The notes under the pieces: generated by a model
Told to the model about the DNA's origin: nothing
What the model saw: only the letters and a program-made list of their open reading frames with translations
Databases searched by the model: none
Made by a program: the position numbers and the translations under genes
Assembly (NCBI GenBank): GCA_964645045.1
Contig: CAZXYZ010000037.1
Location: forward strand, 1 to 64,000
Length of the DNA: 64,000 bases
DNA from: Anammoximicrobium sp964645045
GTDB taxonomy: Bacteria; Planctomycetota; Planctomycetia; Pirellulales; Pirellulaceae
Direction of reading: 5' to 3'
Shown here: positions 26,545 to 34,592 of the stretch, in pieces
Numbering within the stretch: the stretch's first letter is position 1
Layout: each line of letters opens with the position of its first letter

Positions 26545-27066
26545 TCAGTACGCTGGCTCCAAGATGTTTGCGTCGTGTAACGGCAAGAAATGTCGTCGCC
26601 CATGTTCACGCACAAGTTGCAGGAGCCGACCGTCAACCAGGGAAGTGTGTCCCGGCACGGCATCGGGACAACGGACGGTAATCCGTTCTTCTGCCGCTGT
26701 GTCGCCCATGCCGCACGCCAGGAAGTAGAGCCACACAATCGTTGGCGAGCGGTTCTGGCAGGCCACGCCGTGAACATACACCTTGCTCCCAGCCACCTGC
26801 AACATCCGGTTCAGGGCATCCAAGCACCGCACGGCCATGTCGTTGGGAATCCGAGTCAAGTCCTCCACGCTCTGATCGACCACTTCTTGAAATCCGCCCG
26901 GCCCCGGCACCACGACACTGGCCGCTTCACCCACGTTGAGCACGTGCGTGTAGCCGTGGTGAAGAAGGTATTCGGCCCGACCGTGAGTGACGAACTGGCC
27001 GATACCGATGCGTTTCGTGATCGGGTAGACCCGGTAACGCATTGCGTCTTCGAGTTCGGCTTGCAT
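26545..27066 (-). CDS. Dual-specificity-phosphatase-like protein with altered catalytic loop
   Basis: A 173-residue protein of the DSP/tyrosine phosphatase fold (RIGIGQFVTHGRAEYLLHHG, later QNRSPTIVWLYFLA). The canonical HCxxGxxR loop reads HGVACQNR here: the catalytic Cys position is Gly, and the conserved Gly position is Cys. The Arg and following Ser are kept. This may make it a pseudophosphatase or shift the nucleophile. The start is ATG 27066 (MQAELEDAMRY), with GGAG eight bases upstream. It lies 20 bases after the GNAT-cupin gene on the same strand. It is convergent with the Thg1-like gene, 34 bases between the stops. Confidence 0.75.
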   Translation of the reverse strand: MQAELEDAMRYRVYPITKRIGIGQFVTHGRAEYLLHHGYTHVLNVGEAASVVVPGPGGFQEVVDQSVEDLTRIPNDMAVRCLDALNRMLQVAGSKVYVHGVACQNRSPTIVWLYFLACGMGDTAAEERITVRCPDAVPGHTSLVDGRLLQLVREHGRRHFLPLHDANILEPAY

Positions 27067-27086
27067 GACGCCCACTCCAATCCCAA

Positions 27087-27944
27087 TCACCCTACCGGCT
27101 TCACCGGCTTGGCCCGTTCATCGTCCATGCTCATCGGAGGCGTGCCGAAGATCACGAACTCCAGTTGTTGTCCCGGCTCGGCCTCCAACGAATGCAGCAC
27201 TCCGGCCGGGATCACGGCCACGCTGCCGGGCCGCAGGGGATGCGTCTCCTGGCCCAGCGTGATCGTGCCGGTGCCTGCCAGGACGTAGTACACCTCGTCG
27301 TAGCCCAGGTGCAAATGCGGCGTGCCCTTCCTGATCTTGACCACATGGACATTGGCCACACCACCGGCACCGCCAGTCACGATCCGCTGGACGTGGCCGA
27401 ACGGGCAGTCGAGGGGCTGGGTTTCGTCACGGTGGTGGACGAGGGGCTGCCGGTAATTGAACCACCGCTCATCACCCAGCACCACCGAAGTCTCCACCTG
27501 CCGGTCGGGGATCGACCAATACTTCTTCAACAGCCGGTTCTTCTCTTCCGGCGTGACCGGCCGAAACCCGTGCTTCTCGTAAAAACGGACTGCCCAGGTG
27601 GCAGCCCCCCAGGTGCCGATCAACACCGGTCGGGCCGTCAACGTCCGAAGTTCTGCCAGCAGCTTCCCGCCGATTCCCTGGCTGCGATTTGTTGTTCGCA
27701 CGTAGGCGTGACGGATCAGGGTCACGTCCTGCACATCCTGGATGCCCATCACGCCGAGCAGTTCGCCGCCGTCTTTGTAGCCCCAAAAGCGGACCCCATT
27801 TTCGATCTCGTGACGCAGTTCGTCCTGCGACATGTAGGGTTCATGCCAGTGGTCAGCGGGGATGATGCCACGGTACGCTTCCGCTCCGTCGTTGATGATG
27901 GCGTGGATCGTGTCGAAATCGGTGTCGCCACAAGGACGAATCAT
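27087..27944 (-). CDS. GNAT acetyltransferase fused to a cupin domain
   Basis: A 285-residue two-domain protein. Residues 1-145 are a GNAT N-acetyltransferase, with HAYVRTTNRSQGIGGKLL as the acetyl-CoA-binding R/Q-x-x-G-x-G/A block and AVRFYEKHGF near the end. Residues about 165-275 form a small cupin, with GTPHLHLGYDEVYYVLAGTG carrying the His-x-His and Glu metal ligands and VAVIPAGVLHSLEA the last His. GGAGG-like sequence precedes the ATG. It is the first gene of a two-gene minus-strand operon with the phosphatase-like gene, and divergent from the HAD gene across 113 bases. The acceptor substrate is unknown. Confidence 0.87.
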   Translation of the reverse strand: MIRPCGDTDFDTIHAIINDGAEAYRGIIPADHWHEPYMSQDELRHEIENGVRFWGYKDGGELLGVMGIQDVQDVTLIRHAYVRTTNRSQGIGGKLLAELRTLTARPVLIGTWGAATWAVRFYEKHGFRPVTPEEKNRLLKKYWSIPDRQVETSVVLGDERWFNYRQPLVHHRDETQPLDCPFGHVQRIVTGGAGGVANVHVVKIRKGTPHLHLGYDEVYYVLAGTGTITLGQETHPLRPGSVAVIPAGVLHSLEAEPGQQLEFVIFGTPPMSMDDERAKPVKPVG

Positions 27945-28057
27945 TTTTCCTTCGCCTCCAGGGGCTCGCAGGCAGAGTTCTGCTCTTCGATTGGCACTGC
28001 GGTCATGGTACGCTGTTCAGATTGCCGTTAGAAGGCTGCATTTCGAGGTTACCGCCA

Positions 28058-28732
28058 ATGCTGACGATCCTCTGGGACAATGACGGCGTGCTGGTGGACA
28101 CGGAGGGACTTTACTTCCGGGCCACGCAGGAAGTCCTGCGGACGGCCGACGTTCCACTGACCGCCGAGCAATTCAAGGAGATTTCCCTGCGTCGTGGAGA
28201 AAGTACGTTCGTGTTGGCCGTCGAACGTGGAATCACCGACGACGAGATTGCCCGACTTCGGGCCGAGCGGGACCGGCGTTACGCCGAATTGCTCGGGTCG
28301 CAGTCGTGGGCCATCGACGGAGCAGAAGAAGTCCTGCGGTCACTGCACGGGCAAGTCCGCATGGGCGTGGTGACGAGTGCCCGGAGGGTCCACTTCGAGA
28401 CCGCCCACGCCAGCACCGGCCTGCGTCAGTACCTCGATTTCGTCCTCACCCGTGAAGACTACCAGCACACCAAGCCGCACCCGGAGCCGTACCTTACCGC
28501 CATGGCCCGGCATGACCTGCGGCCGGAAGAGTGCATCGTGGTGGAAGATTCGGAACGGGGATTGGCGGCGGCCACGGCCGCAGGGTTGCCCTGCCTGATT
28601 GTGCTGAGCGACTGGAGCCGGGATGCCGATTTCAGCGGAGCCGTAAAAGTGCTGGAAAACATCCGGGGCGTGCCGAGCCTGGCGTTGAAGTGGGCGGATG
28701 GCAAACGGGACTCTGGTTCCAGGTATTCATGA
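28058..28732 (+). CDS. HAD-superfamily hydrolase (phosphoglycolate-phosphatase-like)
   Basis: A 224-residue phosphatase. Motif I is DNDGVLVDTE (nucleophile Asp7, acid/base Asp9), motif II is VVTSARR, motif III Lys lies in HTKPHPEPYL, and motif IV is VVEDSERGLAAA. A helical cap of the C1 type lies between motifs I and II. The start is ATG 28058, with GAGG nine bases upstream; the frame is open from 28022. It is followed 46 bases later by the intact dual-specificity phosphatase gene. The substrate cannot be named; given the kinase and Thg1-like neighbours, a nucleotide or RNA-end phosphate is possible but speculative. Confidence 0.9.
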   Translation: MLTILWDNDGVLVDTEGLYFRATQEVLRTADVPLTAEQFKEISLRRGESTFVLAVERGITDDEIARLRAERDRRYAELLGSQSWAIDGAEEVLRSLHGQVRMGVVTSARRVHFETAHASTGLRQYLDFVLTREDYQHTKPHPEPYLTAMARHDLRPEECIVVEDSERGLAAATAAGLPCLIVLSDWSRDADFSGAVKVLENIRGVPSLALKWADGKRDSGSRYS

Positions 28733-28778
28733 GGTGGCAAACGGCGGCGATATTTTGAATTCGGAGGCGAGCAACTCG

Positions 28779-29213
28779 ATGCGTGAAATCATCCCCACAA
28801 GACTCTGGATCGGCAACGCCACGGACGCCCGAAACGTCACCGGAGTGCTTGGTCTCGGAATTGCGGCCGTCGTCGATTTGGCCGTCGAGGAACCTCCGAT
28901 CCAATTCCCCAGGGACGTTGTGTATTGCCGCTTCCCCTTGATCGACGGCGCAGGCAACCAGCCTGCCGTCCTGCGTGTTGCCATCGGCACCGTTGCCTAC
29001 TTCATCGCTTCGAGAACGCCGACGCTTGTGGCCTGTGGTGCCGGAATGAGCCGGTCACCGGCCATCGTCGCAGCGGCGATGGCGACGACGAAACGAATCG
29101 CACTGGCAGACGTTCTGGAAAAGCTGACTGCCGGGCAGCCACATGATGTGTCGCCGGGTCTGCTGGCGGAAATCTCCGGTATACTGACACGGATTGGTCC
29201 AATGGCCGATTGA
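28779..29213 (+). CDS. Dual-specificity protein phosphatase family protein
   Basis: A 144-residue DSP-fold protein. The P-loop is complete: ACGAGMSRSP, with Cys86 and Arg92 (CX5R), and PLIDGAGN offers Asp56 as the possible general acid. The opening (EIIPTRLWIGNATDARN) is the usual 'i.p.LyiG...a' start of small DSPs. GGAGG lies 11 bases before the ATG. It is co-directional with the HAD gene and with the small membrane-protein gene 15 bases downstream. Unlike the homologue at 26545-27066, its catalytic residues are intact. Confidence 0.85.
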   Translation: MREIIPTRLWIGNATDARNVTGVLGLGIAAVVDLAVEEPPIQFPRDVVYCRFPLIDGAGNQPAVLRVAIGTVAYFIASRTPTLVACGAGMSRSPAIVAAAMATTKRIALADVLEKLTAGQPHDVSPGLLAEISGILTRIGPMAD

Positions 29214-29228
29214 TGCTGGGTAGGCGAC

Positions 29229-29468
29229 ATGCGACGGAAGCTTTCCACGCCGGTGAAACTCGTCGTCCTGCTCACCCTGATGCCGATCTGCGGAATCGTG
29301 GCGGTGATCCTGGTCGTTTTCTTGCTGATGGGGATCGGCCTTTGGCTTGAAGACAACTACGAGCTTTTGTCCAGCGGCTCCAAGGGCACGGTGATCGTGG
29401 CAGCGACGTTTGGAGTCGGAGCGTTGGCTCCCGTGCTGCTGCTCTGGCGATGGCTGGGCGACGAGTAG
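29229..29468 (+). CDS. Small two-helix membrane protein, unknown
   Basis: A 79-residue protein with two hydrophobic helices (about residues 10-38 and 54-72) joined by a short acidic loop (WLEDNYELLSSGSKG). The N-terminus is basic (MRRKLS), and the C-terminus ends WRWLGDE. No family recognised. It follows the phosphatase gene by 15 bases and may be co-transcribed. It is convergent with the next gene. Confidence 0.6.
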   Translation: MRRKLSTPVKLVVLLTLMPICGIVAVILVVFLLMGIGLWLEDNYELLSSGSKGTVIVAATFGVGALAPVLLLWRWLGDE

Positions 29469-29482
29469 TCCGAGTCACGCTG

Positions 29483-30037
29483 TCATGTCGGATTGTGCGT
29501 GTCGTCTTGAAGGTGCCGCCACTTCGCCCGGAACAGCACGGAGCCAACGATCACCGAAGCCAGTCCGCCGAACTGGACGCCCCAAATTGAGCCGCCCACC
29601 CAAGCATAGCGGAGCATTTGGCTGAAGTCCTCCGGGACGCCACGGAAGGCGTGCCGATAGAATTCGGGGCTGAGTGTCGCCAATCCCATCGCCACCACGC
29701 CGCCAAGTGCCCAACACACCAAGGCAGCAACGCCGATCAAGACCAGATGAACGGCAGCGAGACCGTAGGGCGACCGGGCCTTGGACACGATGCCCACGAC
29801 GGCGGTGAAGATCACGGCGAAGGCCAGCCCGAACAGGATGCCTTCGAGGATTCCCCGGGCAATGCTGGCCCGCCAGATGTCTTGCACGTCGTCCCACCGC
29901 ATGATGTTGCGGAAGTAGAGCGGACTCACCCAGCCGTTGACGCTGTTCGTGATCGCACCGAGGATTGCCCCCAGCAAGACGCCGCTGGATGCGACTCCGA
30001 TCAAAACTCCTGGACGGCTTCTGTTCGTTTCGGTCAT
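29483..30037 (-). CDS. Four-helix membrane protein, unknown
   Basis: A 184-residue integral membrane protein. Hydrophobic segments lie near 11-32, 63-86, 92-118 and 143-166. A short amphipathic stretch (NIMRWDDVQDIWRASIARG) lies between the first two. No domain recognised. It follows the split acyl-carrier gene by 23 bases on the same strand and may form an operon with it. Confidence 0.65.
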   Translation of the reverse strand: MTETNRSRPGVLIGVASSGVLLGAILGAITNSVNGWVSPLYFRNIMRWDDVQDIWRASIARGILEGILFGLAFAVIFTAVVGIVSKARSPYGLAAVHLVLIGVAALVCWALGGVVAMGLATLSPEFYRHAFRGVPEDFSQMLRYAWVGGSIWGVQFGGLASVIVGSVLFRAKWRHLQDDTHNPT

Positions 30038-30060
30038 GCGTTGGCTCCCCAGATTCTCGT

Positions 30061-30756
30061 TCAGCCTGCCTCCAAATCCTCCACGAATCGGGCTGATGGA
30101 GTGACTTTTTCGACTTTCACGCCGAGGGTGTCCGCCACGATCTTCTGCAACTTCACCCAGATCTCTTCGTCCGTCATCTGCTGCTTGATGGCCACCTCGA
30201 AGCCCGGCGGCAACGTCGCACGTGCCACATCACCGACCGTGACCACACCGTGCGGAAATGCAAGGGCAAACGGACGGGTAACGAAGAATGCCAACAGGAG
30301 CATGGCGACCGTCGCCGTACCGCCCAACACCATTGCGTGAACCAAGCCGACGAGCGGCACAATCATGGCCGCAGTGACGACTCCGGCAAGGAGGCAGCAA
30401 CCGGCCAGCACCGGCCCAAGTCGGAATGGCAAGCAGAGTCCCCTCAGTCGCCCCGGTACTTCCTGTTGCAGACGCTTCCAGACACGGCGGCGTATTCGTG
30501 GCGGAAGGATCGTCTTCAGTTCCGTGGACGGCCGAATGGCCTGTCTGGGCACCGACGTGGTTTCCGTCAGCACACGCCGAACGTCACGGCAGACATGGCC
30601 TGTCGGGCATCGGTGCTGCTGCGTTTGGCGACGACACTCAAGGATGTAGCCGTGGAGTTGCCCAACGGTTTGTAGCTGGGGAGCGGCTTCGTCTGAGACG
30701 ATGATGCCAAACGTCTCCTCCACCTCCATCACGAGTTCGACCAGTTCCAGTCCCAT
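30061..30756 (-). CDS. Membrane protein bearing two half acyl-carrier domains
   Basis: A 231-residue protein with an unusual layout. Residues 1-40 (MGLELVELVMEVEETFGI..., then QTVGQLHGYI) match the second half of an acyl carrier protein, after the Ser attachment site. A basic region and a membrane segment (about 113-160) follow. The last 35 residues (WVKLQKIVADTLGVKVEKV, then SARFVEDL) match the first half of an acyl carrier protein and stop just where DSL should follow. Neither half has the phosphopantetheine Ser, since EDLEAG ends the chain. I recall similar proteins in Gemmata-like bacteria, which would make this a family and not a local accident. Function unknown. Confidence 0.7.
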   Translation of the reverse strand: MGLELVELVMEVEETFGIIVSDEAAPQLQTVGQLHGYILECRRQTQQHRCPTGHVCRDVRRVLTETTSVPRQAIRPSTELKTILPPRIRRRVWKRLQQEVPGRLRGLCLPFRLGPVLAGCCLLAGVVTAAMIVPLVGLVHAMVLGGTATVAMLLLAFFVTRPFALAFPHGVVTVGDVARATLPPGFEVAIKQQMTDEEIWVKLQKIVADTLGVKVEKVTPSARFVEDLEAG

Positions 30757-31010
30757 GACGCCGCCTCGCTGACTGCCACAGGGTCCATGGTCCCACTTGC
30801 CGGAACCGTTGTCCAGGGTCGGACGAGAGCAATGTTTCGGCTCGACTTGGTGGGGATTTCTGCGTGACGCTGTGGGGCAGCGGCTAAGTCCCTGGGACCG
30901 GCCACGCCGGTCTTGGATTCCATCCGGGACGTGTCGAACGCTAAACAGAAGAAGCCGCCACAGCCCATTGATCGGCCCGTAGCGGCTTTGAACGAAGTCA
31001 ACGAACGATC

Positions 31011-31766
31011 CTACCCCGCAACCACCACGCTGACATGCACCGGGGCATCGTGCAGCGTCAATGCCGAAGCGTGGACCTCTTCACCCTGATTTGCCCGGAC
31101 CTCTTCACCTTCGCCAACCGGGTCAGCCTGCTGCCACGGCAATGCGTTGGCCGTGCCCAGCAGCCGCTCCACGTCGGCCGTTTCAGCTTGACCTTGCTCG
31201 GCCTCGGCCTCCAGGGCGTCCAGCACGTACCCGGTCAGCAGCCGATCCCAGACCTTCCGGCACGTAGTCACCTTGTCGAATAGGTCCACGGCGACGATCT
31301 TTTTGCCGACCGCCACGGCCATGCCGCTGGCCCCGTCCACGTAACTCATCTTCTCCTTGAACTCGGTCATCTTCCCTTCATACGCCTGGAAGGTGTCGGA
31401 CATGGCACCGCTGGCTGACGACGTACCCAAAGCAGTCTGCTGCCGGGCCACTTCCTCCCAGACCTTGCCCTGGTCCGGGCGGTGACCACGCTTGGCACTT
31501 ACGGAATGGCTGACAGACGACTTCAAGAAGTACCGCAACGTTGACGGGGAGTGGCTGCCGCTGGAGCCGAACTGCCGGGACCGGTATCGCCACCGGCCCT
31601 GCTCGACGCAACTCACCGGGATCTTGATCTTGCTGTGGGCGGCGATCAAGACGGACGTGTTCAGGATGCGGTTCTGCTTGGCTCCGACCAGTTCTTCACC
31701 CTCGATGAACAGCACCCGCACATCGCCCTTGTTTTCGACGAGCAGATCGGGGACAGACCCGGCCAC
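31011..31766 (-). pseudogene. ARPP-1 family protein, 5' truncated
   Basis: A 251-residue frame matching ARPP-1, the ADP-ribosylglycohydrolase and rhodanese-phosphatase-associated protein family (DUF6569-like). The hallmark VLFIEGEELVGAKQNRILN is followed by IPVSCVEQGRW, VWEEVARQQ and, near the end, VDLFDKVTTCRKVWDRLL. Family members normally have about 40 more residues before the 'GSVPeLLVEN' block. Here a stop codon lies just before the GTG at 31766, and the neighbouring frame reads GGIDLTPGG up to the same point. A one-base frameshift near 31757 is therefore likely, and the sequence further upstream does not look like the family. The biochemical role of ARPP-1 is not established. Confidence 0.7.
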
Positions 31767-31859
31767 CAGGAGTCAAATCAATGCCACCCCATTTTCCCTC
31801 CGTGGGTAGCGTCACGGGGACGCCGTGACCTTGCATCCTGGCCTGCGATTGGAGGTGCT

Positions 31860-32513
31860 TCAGGGTTCGCTTGGTGACCCAGAAAGCGGCACGACCTCAA
31901 TACTTCTGAACTCGAAGCCTGCACCGCCTTGAACCCAGATCGGAGATGGGGTAAAGACGCTGCATTCGGCCTCGTGGATAGTCCGCCCGTTCAAAGTCGC
32001 CAGCCAATGTCTGCGGTCAATCCTAACTTGCACGTCATTCCATTCCCCAAGCGGCTTTTCTGCTTCCTTCATGGGGCTAAGCAGCGTTGTCTCGCCTTCT
32101 TTGATCACCGCCTGTCCCTCTAGCGGCACGAACTGGTGGCCTTTGGCTCCAAGAAGCCCCGTCCCGGATGGGCTTCCAAACATGATCGCACAGTCAGGCT
32201 GCAAGACAAAGTTGCACCAAGCCGCTTCGGTCCTTCGACGATACTGGAATGTCACGGTGTATCTGTCGTACTTGGATAACCGGGCGTTGGAAATGACGGC
32301 ACCCAAAATCCTGACGCATTCATCGACCTTATCGTACTCAACCAGTTCGCCGATGGGCTTCTTGGAGTCATGAACCTGCCATGCGGCCAGGTCGCTGACG
32401 CTCAACCTGATCGACGGAAGCGTTGGAGGCGACTTGACTGGCGCCGGCCATTGGGTTGGCAAAATCCGCCCTGGGAAAATCATGACGGCGACTGCCAGGA
32501 CGGCGGCAACCAT
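31860..32513 (-). CDS. Membrane-anchored LamG/DUF1080-like domain (kinase C-terminal part)
   Basis: A 217-residue frame starting MVAAVLAVAVMIFPG, a membrane helix, followed by a beta-sandwich resembling DUF1080/concanavalin-like domains (YDRYTVTFQYRRRTEAAWCNF, EWNDVQVRIDRRHWLATLNG, and IWVQGGAGFEFRSIEVVPL at the end). It lies in the same reading frame as the kinase piece at 32547-32942, and only an in-frame TGA at 32547-32549 separates them. The parent gene was therefore probably kinase, membrane helix and sensor domain in one protein. Whether this part is still translated by restart at ATG 32513 is unknown. Confidence 0.6.
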   Translation of the reverse strand: MVAAVLAVAVMIFPGRILPTQWPAPVKSPPTLPSIRLSVSDLAAWQVHDSKKPIGELVEYDKVDECVRILGAVISNARLSKYDRYTVTFQYRRRTEAAWCNFVLQPDCAIMFGSPSGTGLLGAKGHQFVPLEGQAVIKEGETTLLSPMKEAEKPLGEWNDVQVRIDRRHWLATLNGRTIHEAECSVFTPSPIWVQGGAGFEFRSIEVVPLSGSPSEP

Positions 32514-32546
32514 CCGTCGCCAACGGACTCGAAACTTGGGACGGGT

Positions 32547-32942
32547 TCACAGGGCCTTGTCAAGTTCCTCTGCGGAGCCGAAGCGGTTGGCCGGATGCTT
32601 CGCCAAGCAACGCAGGCAGATGGCTTCAAGGTCGGGTGGGATCGTCCCGTCAATCGTCCTTGGTGACACCGGCGGCCGGAAGAGGATCTGCTCCTTCATG
32701 GCCGTAGGCGTCCGCCCTTGATACGGCACCCGTCCAGTCAAAAGTTCGTAAAGCACCACGCCCAAGGCGTACACATCCGTCCGAGGGCCGATCAGTTGGA
32801 CTTCACCGGATGGCAAGAAGACGTTTCGCCTCACTCTGGCATTTGCCCTTTTGGTGGACCTGCTGGCGACATTGACGCTGGCAGTTCTCGACAAGATCAT
32901 CGGCCCCTGGTGACAACAGCATGACATCCGCACCTCAGACAA
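32547..32942 (-). pseudogene. Ser/Thr kinase C-lobe fragment ending at an in-frame stop
   Basis: From about residue 50 this frame reads as the C-lobe of a Hanks kinase: RTDVYALGVVLYELLTGRVPY, then PDLEAICLRCLAKHPANRF and a final AEELDKAL before TGA. The glycine loop, the catalytic HRD and DFG are all missing. The upstream part is replaced by unrelated sequence and by the start of a plus-strand membrane gene. It is therefore inactive as a kinase. The frame continues after the TGA into the membrane/DUF1080-like part at 32513. Confidence 0.75.
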
Positions 32943-33346
32943 CTCGACTCGCCAGGGCCTTTGCCGTCTGGCTGGTCCTGATCGTTGCCGAGATCCTGCA
33001 CGGCATTGCCCGTGGCGTTTTCCTGGTGCCGCATGTCGGCGAGTTCAGGTCCAATCAGATCGGCGTCTTCACCGGCTCGGTCATCATCCTGGTCATTGCC
33101 TTGGTTTTTGTCCGGTGGATTGGTGCATCCCGAACCACGGACCTGCTGGCCGTTGGCCTGCTGTGGCTCGGATTGACGCGGGCCTTTGAAGTTGCCTTCG
33201 GCCGCTTTGTGGTGGGGGCCTCGTGGGAGCGACTGGCGGCCGACTACGACGTGCTGGAGGGCGGGCTGCTGCCGTTTGGGATGCTGGTCCTGATGTTGTC
33301 GCCGCTGATTGCGGCGAAGGTGCGGGGAGTGTGGCAGGTCAAGTAA
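32921..33346 (+). CDS. Four-helix membrane protein, unknown
   Basis: A 141-residue membrane protein with helices near residues 10-30, 47-65, 74-94 and 115-135 (AFAVWLVLIVAEILHGIARG at the start). It has the look of a small conserved inner-membrane protein found widely in proteobacteria, but I cannot name it. It overlaps the broken kinase frame on the other strand by about 20 bases and appears intact. The next gene is convergent, 9 bases from its stop. Confidence 0.7.
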   Translation: MTSAPQTTRLARAFAVWLVLIVAEILHGIARGVFLVPHVGEFRSNQIGVFTGSVIILVIALVFVRWIGASRTTDLLAVGLLWLGLTRAFEVAFGRFVVGASWERLAADYDVLEGGLLPFGMLVLMLSPLIAAKVRGVWQVK

Positions 33347-33355
33347 TGGTCGCTG

Positions 33356-34054
33356 TCACAAGGGATCTTGGCCGCCGCCCTGGCAGCAGCCGGGCTGATG
33401 AACGAGCTTGCAGGCCTCGACACCCATCGCTGCACCGACCACCGGAGCGACAAGGTAGACCCATAGGGCCGTCAGGTTGCCGGAGACCACCGCAGGGGCC
33501 AACGAGCGGGCGGGGTTCATCGAGGCACCGCAAATCGGACCAGCGAACAGGGCCTCGAACCCAATCACCCCTCCGACCGCAATCCCCGCCATCAGCCCCT
33601 TTTCTTTTGCTCCGCTGGACACAGCCAAGACCACGAACATCAACATACCCGTCAGGATTACCTCCAGCACGAAGGACTGCCAAGCGGCACCGGACGGTAT
33701 CGTGGCTCCAAGGTTTTCGTGCGTAAGGAACACGGCCCGCAGCACGCCGCTGGCAGCAAACGCACCCACAAGCTGGCTCAGGATGTACGGGACGACAGCC
33801 CTCCCAGGAAACCGTTTGGCAATCCAGAAACCCACGGTCACAGCGGGATTGAGGTGAGCCCCAGATACGTCGCCAATGGCGTAGATCATGGACATGACGA
33901 CGAGGCCGAATGTCAGGGCCACGCCCACATGGGTGACCTTTCCGCCAGAGACATCATTGATCACGATGGCCCCAGTTCCCGCAAAGACAAGGCAGAACGT
34001 GCCGATGACCTCTGCGGCTGACCTCTTGGCAGTGTCACTCATTTGAGCGAACAT
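33356..34054 (-). CDS. Aquaporin / MIP family channel
   Basis: A 232-residue channel protein. Six membrane helices and both half-helix motifs are present: SGAHLNPAVT (NPA at 69-71) and CGASMNPARSLAPA (NPA at 180-182). The Arg after the second NPA is present, as in water-selective channels. The N-terminus matches the family 'AEviGTF' start. Translation may start at 34054 or at the ATG 12 bases inside (MSDTAKRS); neither has a clear ribosome-binding site. It is divergent from a PadR-type regulator across about 97 bases, which suggests local control. Confidence 0.93.
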   Translation of the reverse strand: MFAQMSDTAKRSAAEVIGTFCLVFAGTGAIVINDVSGGKVTHVGVALTFGLVVMSMIYAIGDVSGAHLNPAVTVGFWIAKRFPGRAVVPYILSQLVGAFAASGVLRAVFLTHENLGATIPSGAAWQSFVLEVILTGMLMFVVLAVSSGAKEKGLMAGIAVGGVIGFEALFAGPICGASMNPARSLAPAVVSGNLTALWVYLVAPVVGAAMGVEACKLVHQPGCCQGGGQDPL

Positions 34055-34151
34055 GGATTGGGTTCCGGCTGCAAGTGCTGTGACGGACGGCTACGGCGTG
34101 GCAAGTGAACGTCGGCAGAGCTTGTACTTCGCCAGTCCAAGATAGTAGTGT

Positions 34152-34592
34152 ATGTCCAGTATTGGAATAGGTCGCATGTCTAAAATCCCCGATTGTCCGT
34201 GCTTGGGTGGCACACTCGACAAACTGATCCAACCCGCCATCTTGGCGGCCCTATCGCATGGGCCGCTCCATGGCTACAAGCTGGCGGAACGAATGAGCGA
34301 AATGACCGGTTGTTGTGCCGGGAAGCCCGACTTGTCCGGCGTGTATCGCTTTCTGAAAGCGATGGAAACCAGGCGTCTGGTGGTGTCGTCCTGGGACACG
34401 CCGGAAAAGGGCCATGCCCGGAGGCTGTTTCAGATCACTGCGGAAGGCGAAGCGTGCCTGGTGAAGTGGTCCGAAACGCTCGAAGCGTACCACGCAACGG
34501 TCAAAAGCCTGCTTCGACAGGTTCGAGCGGCGGCTACACGCAAGGGCCGAGGCAAGCCTCCGTCCACCAAAGCAATAAGGAGAACAACATGA
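34152..34592 (+). CDS. PadR family transcriptional regulator
   Basis: A 146-residue winged-helix repressor-like protein: LIQPAILAALSHGPLHGYKLAERM, then GVYRFLKAMETRRLVVSSW and GHARRLFQITAEGEACLVKW, the usual PadR helix-turn-helix and wing. An N-terminal CPCLGG and MTGCCAG supply three Cys residues that could bind a metal or sense redox. The start may be ATG 34152 or ATG 34176 (MSKIPDCPC). Its end overlaps the zinc-ribbon gene (ACATGA), so it is co-expressed with it. It is divergent from the aquaporin gene, the probable target. Confidence 0.88.
   Translation: MSSIGIGRMSKIPDCPCLGGTLDKLIQPAILAALSHGPLHGYKLAERMSEMTGCCAGKPDLSGVYRFLKAMETRRLVVSSWDTPEKGHARRLFQITAEGEACLVKWSETLEAYHATVKSLLRQVRAAATRKGRGKPPSTKAIRRTT

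Noticed and set aside
28779..29213. Second altered phosphatase loop
   Set aside because: On inspection the loop CGAGMSR is a complete CX5R site, so this protein is normal for its family.
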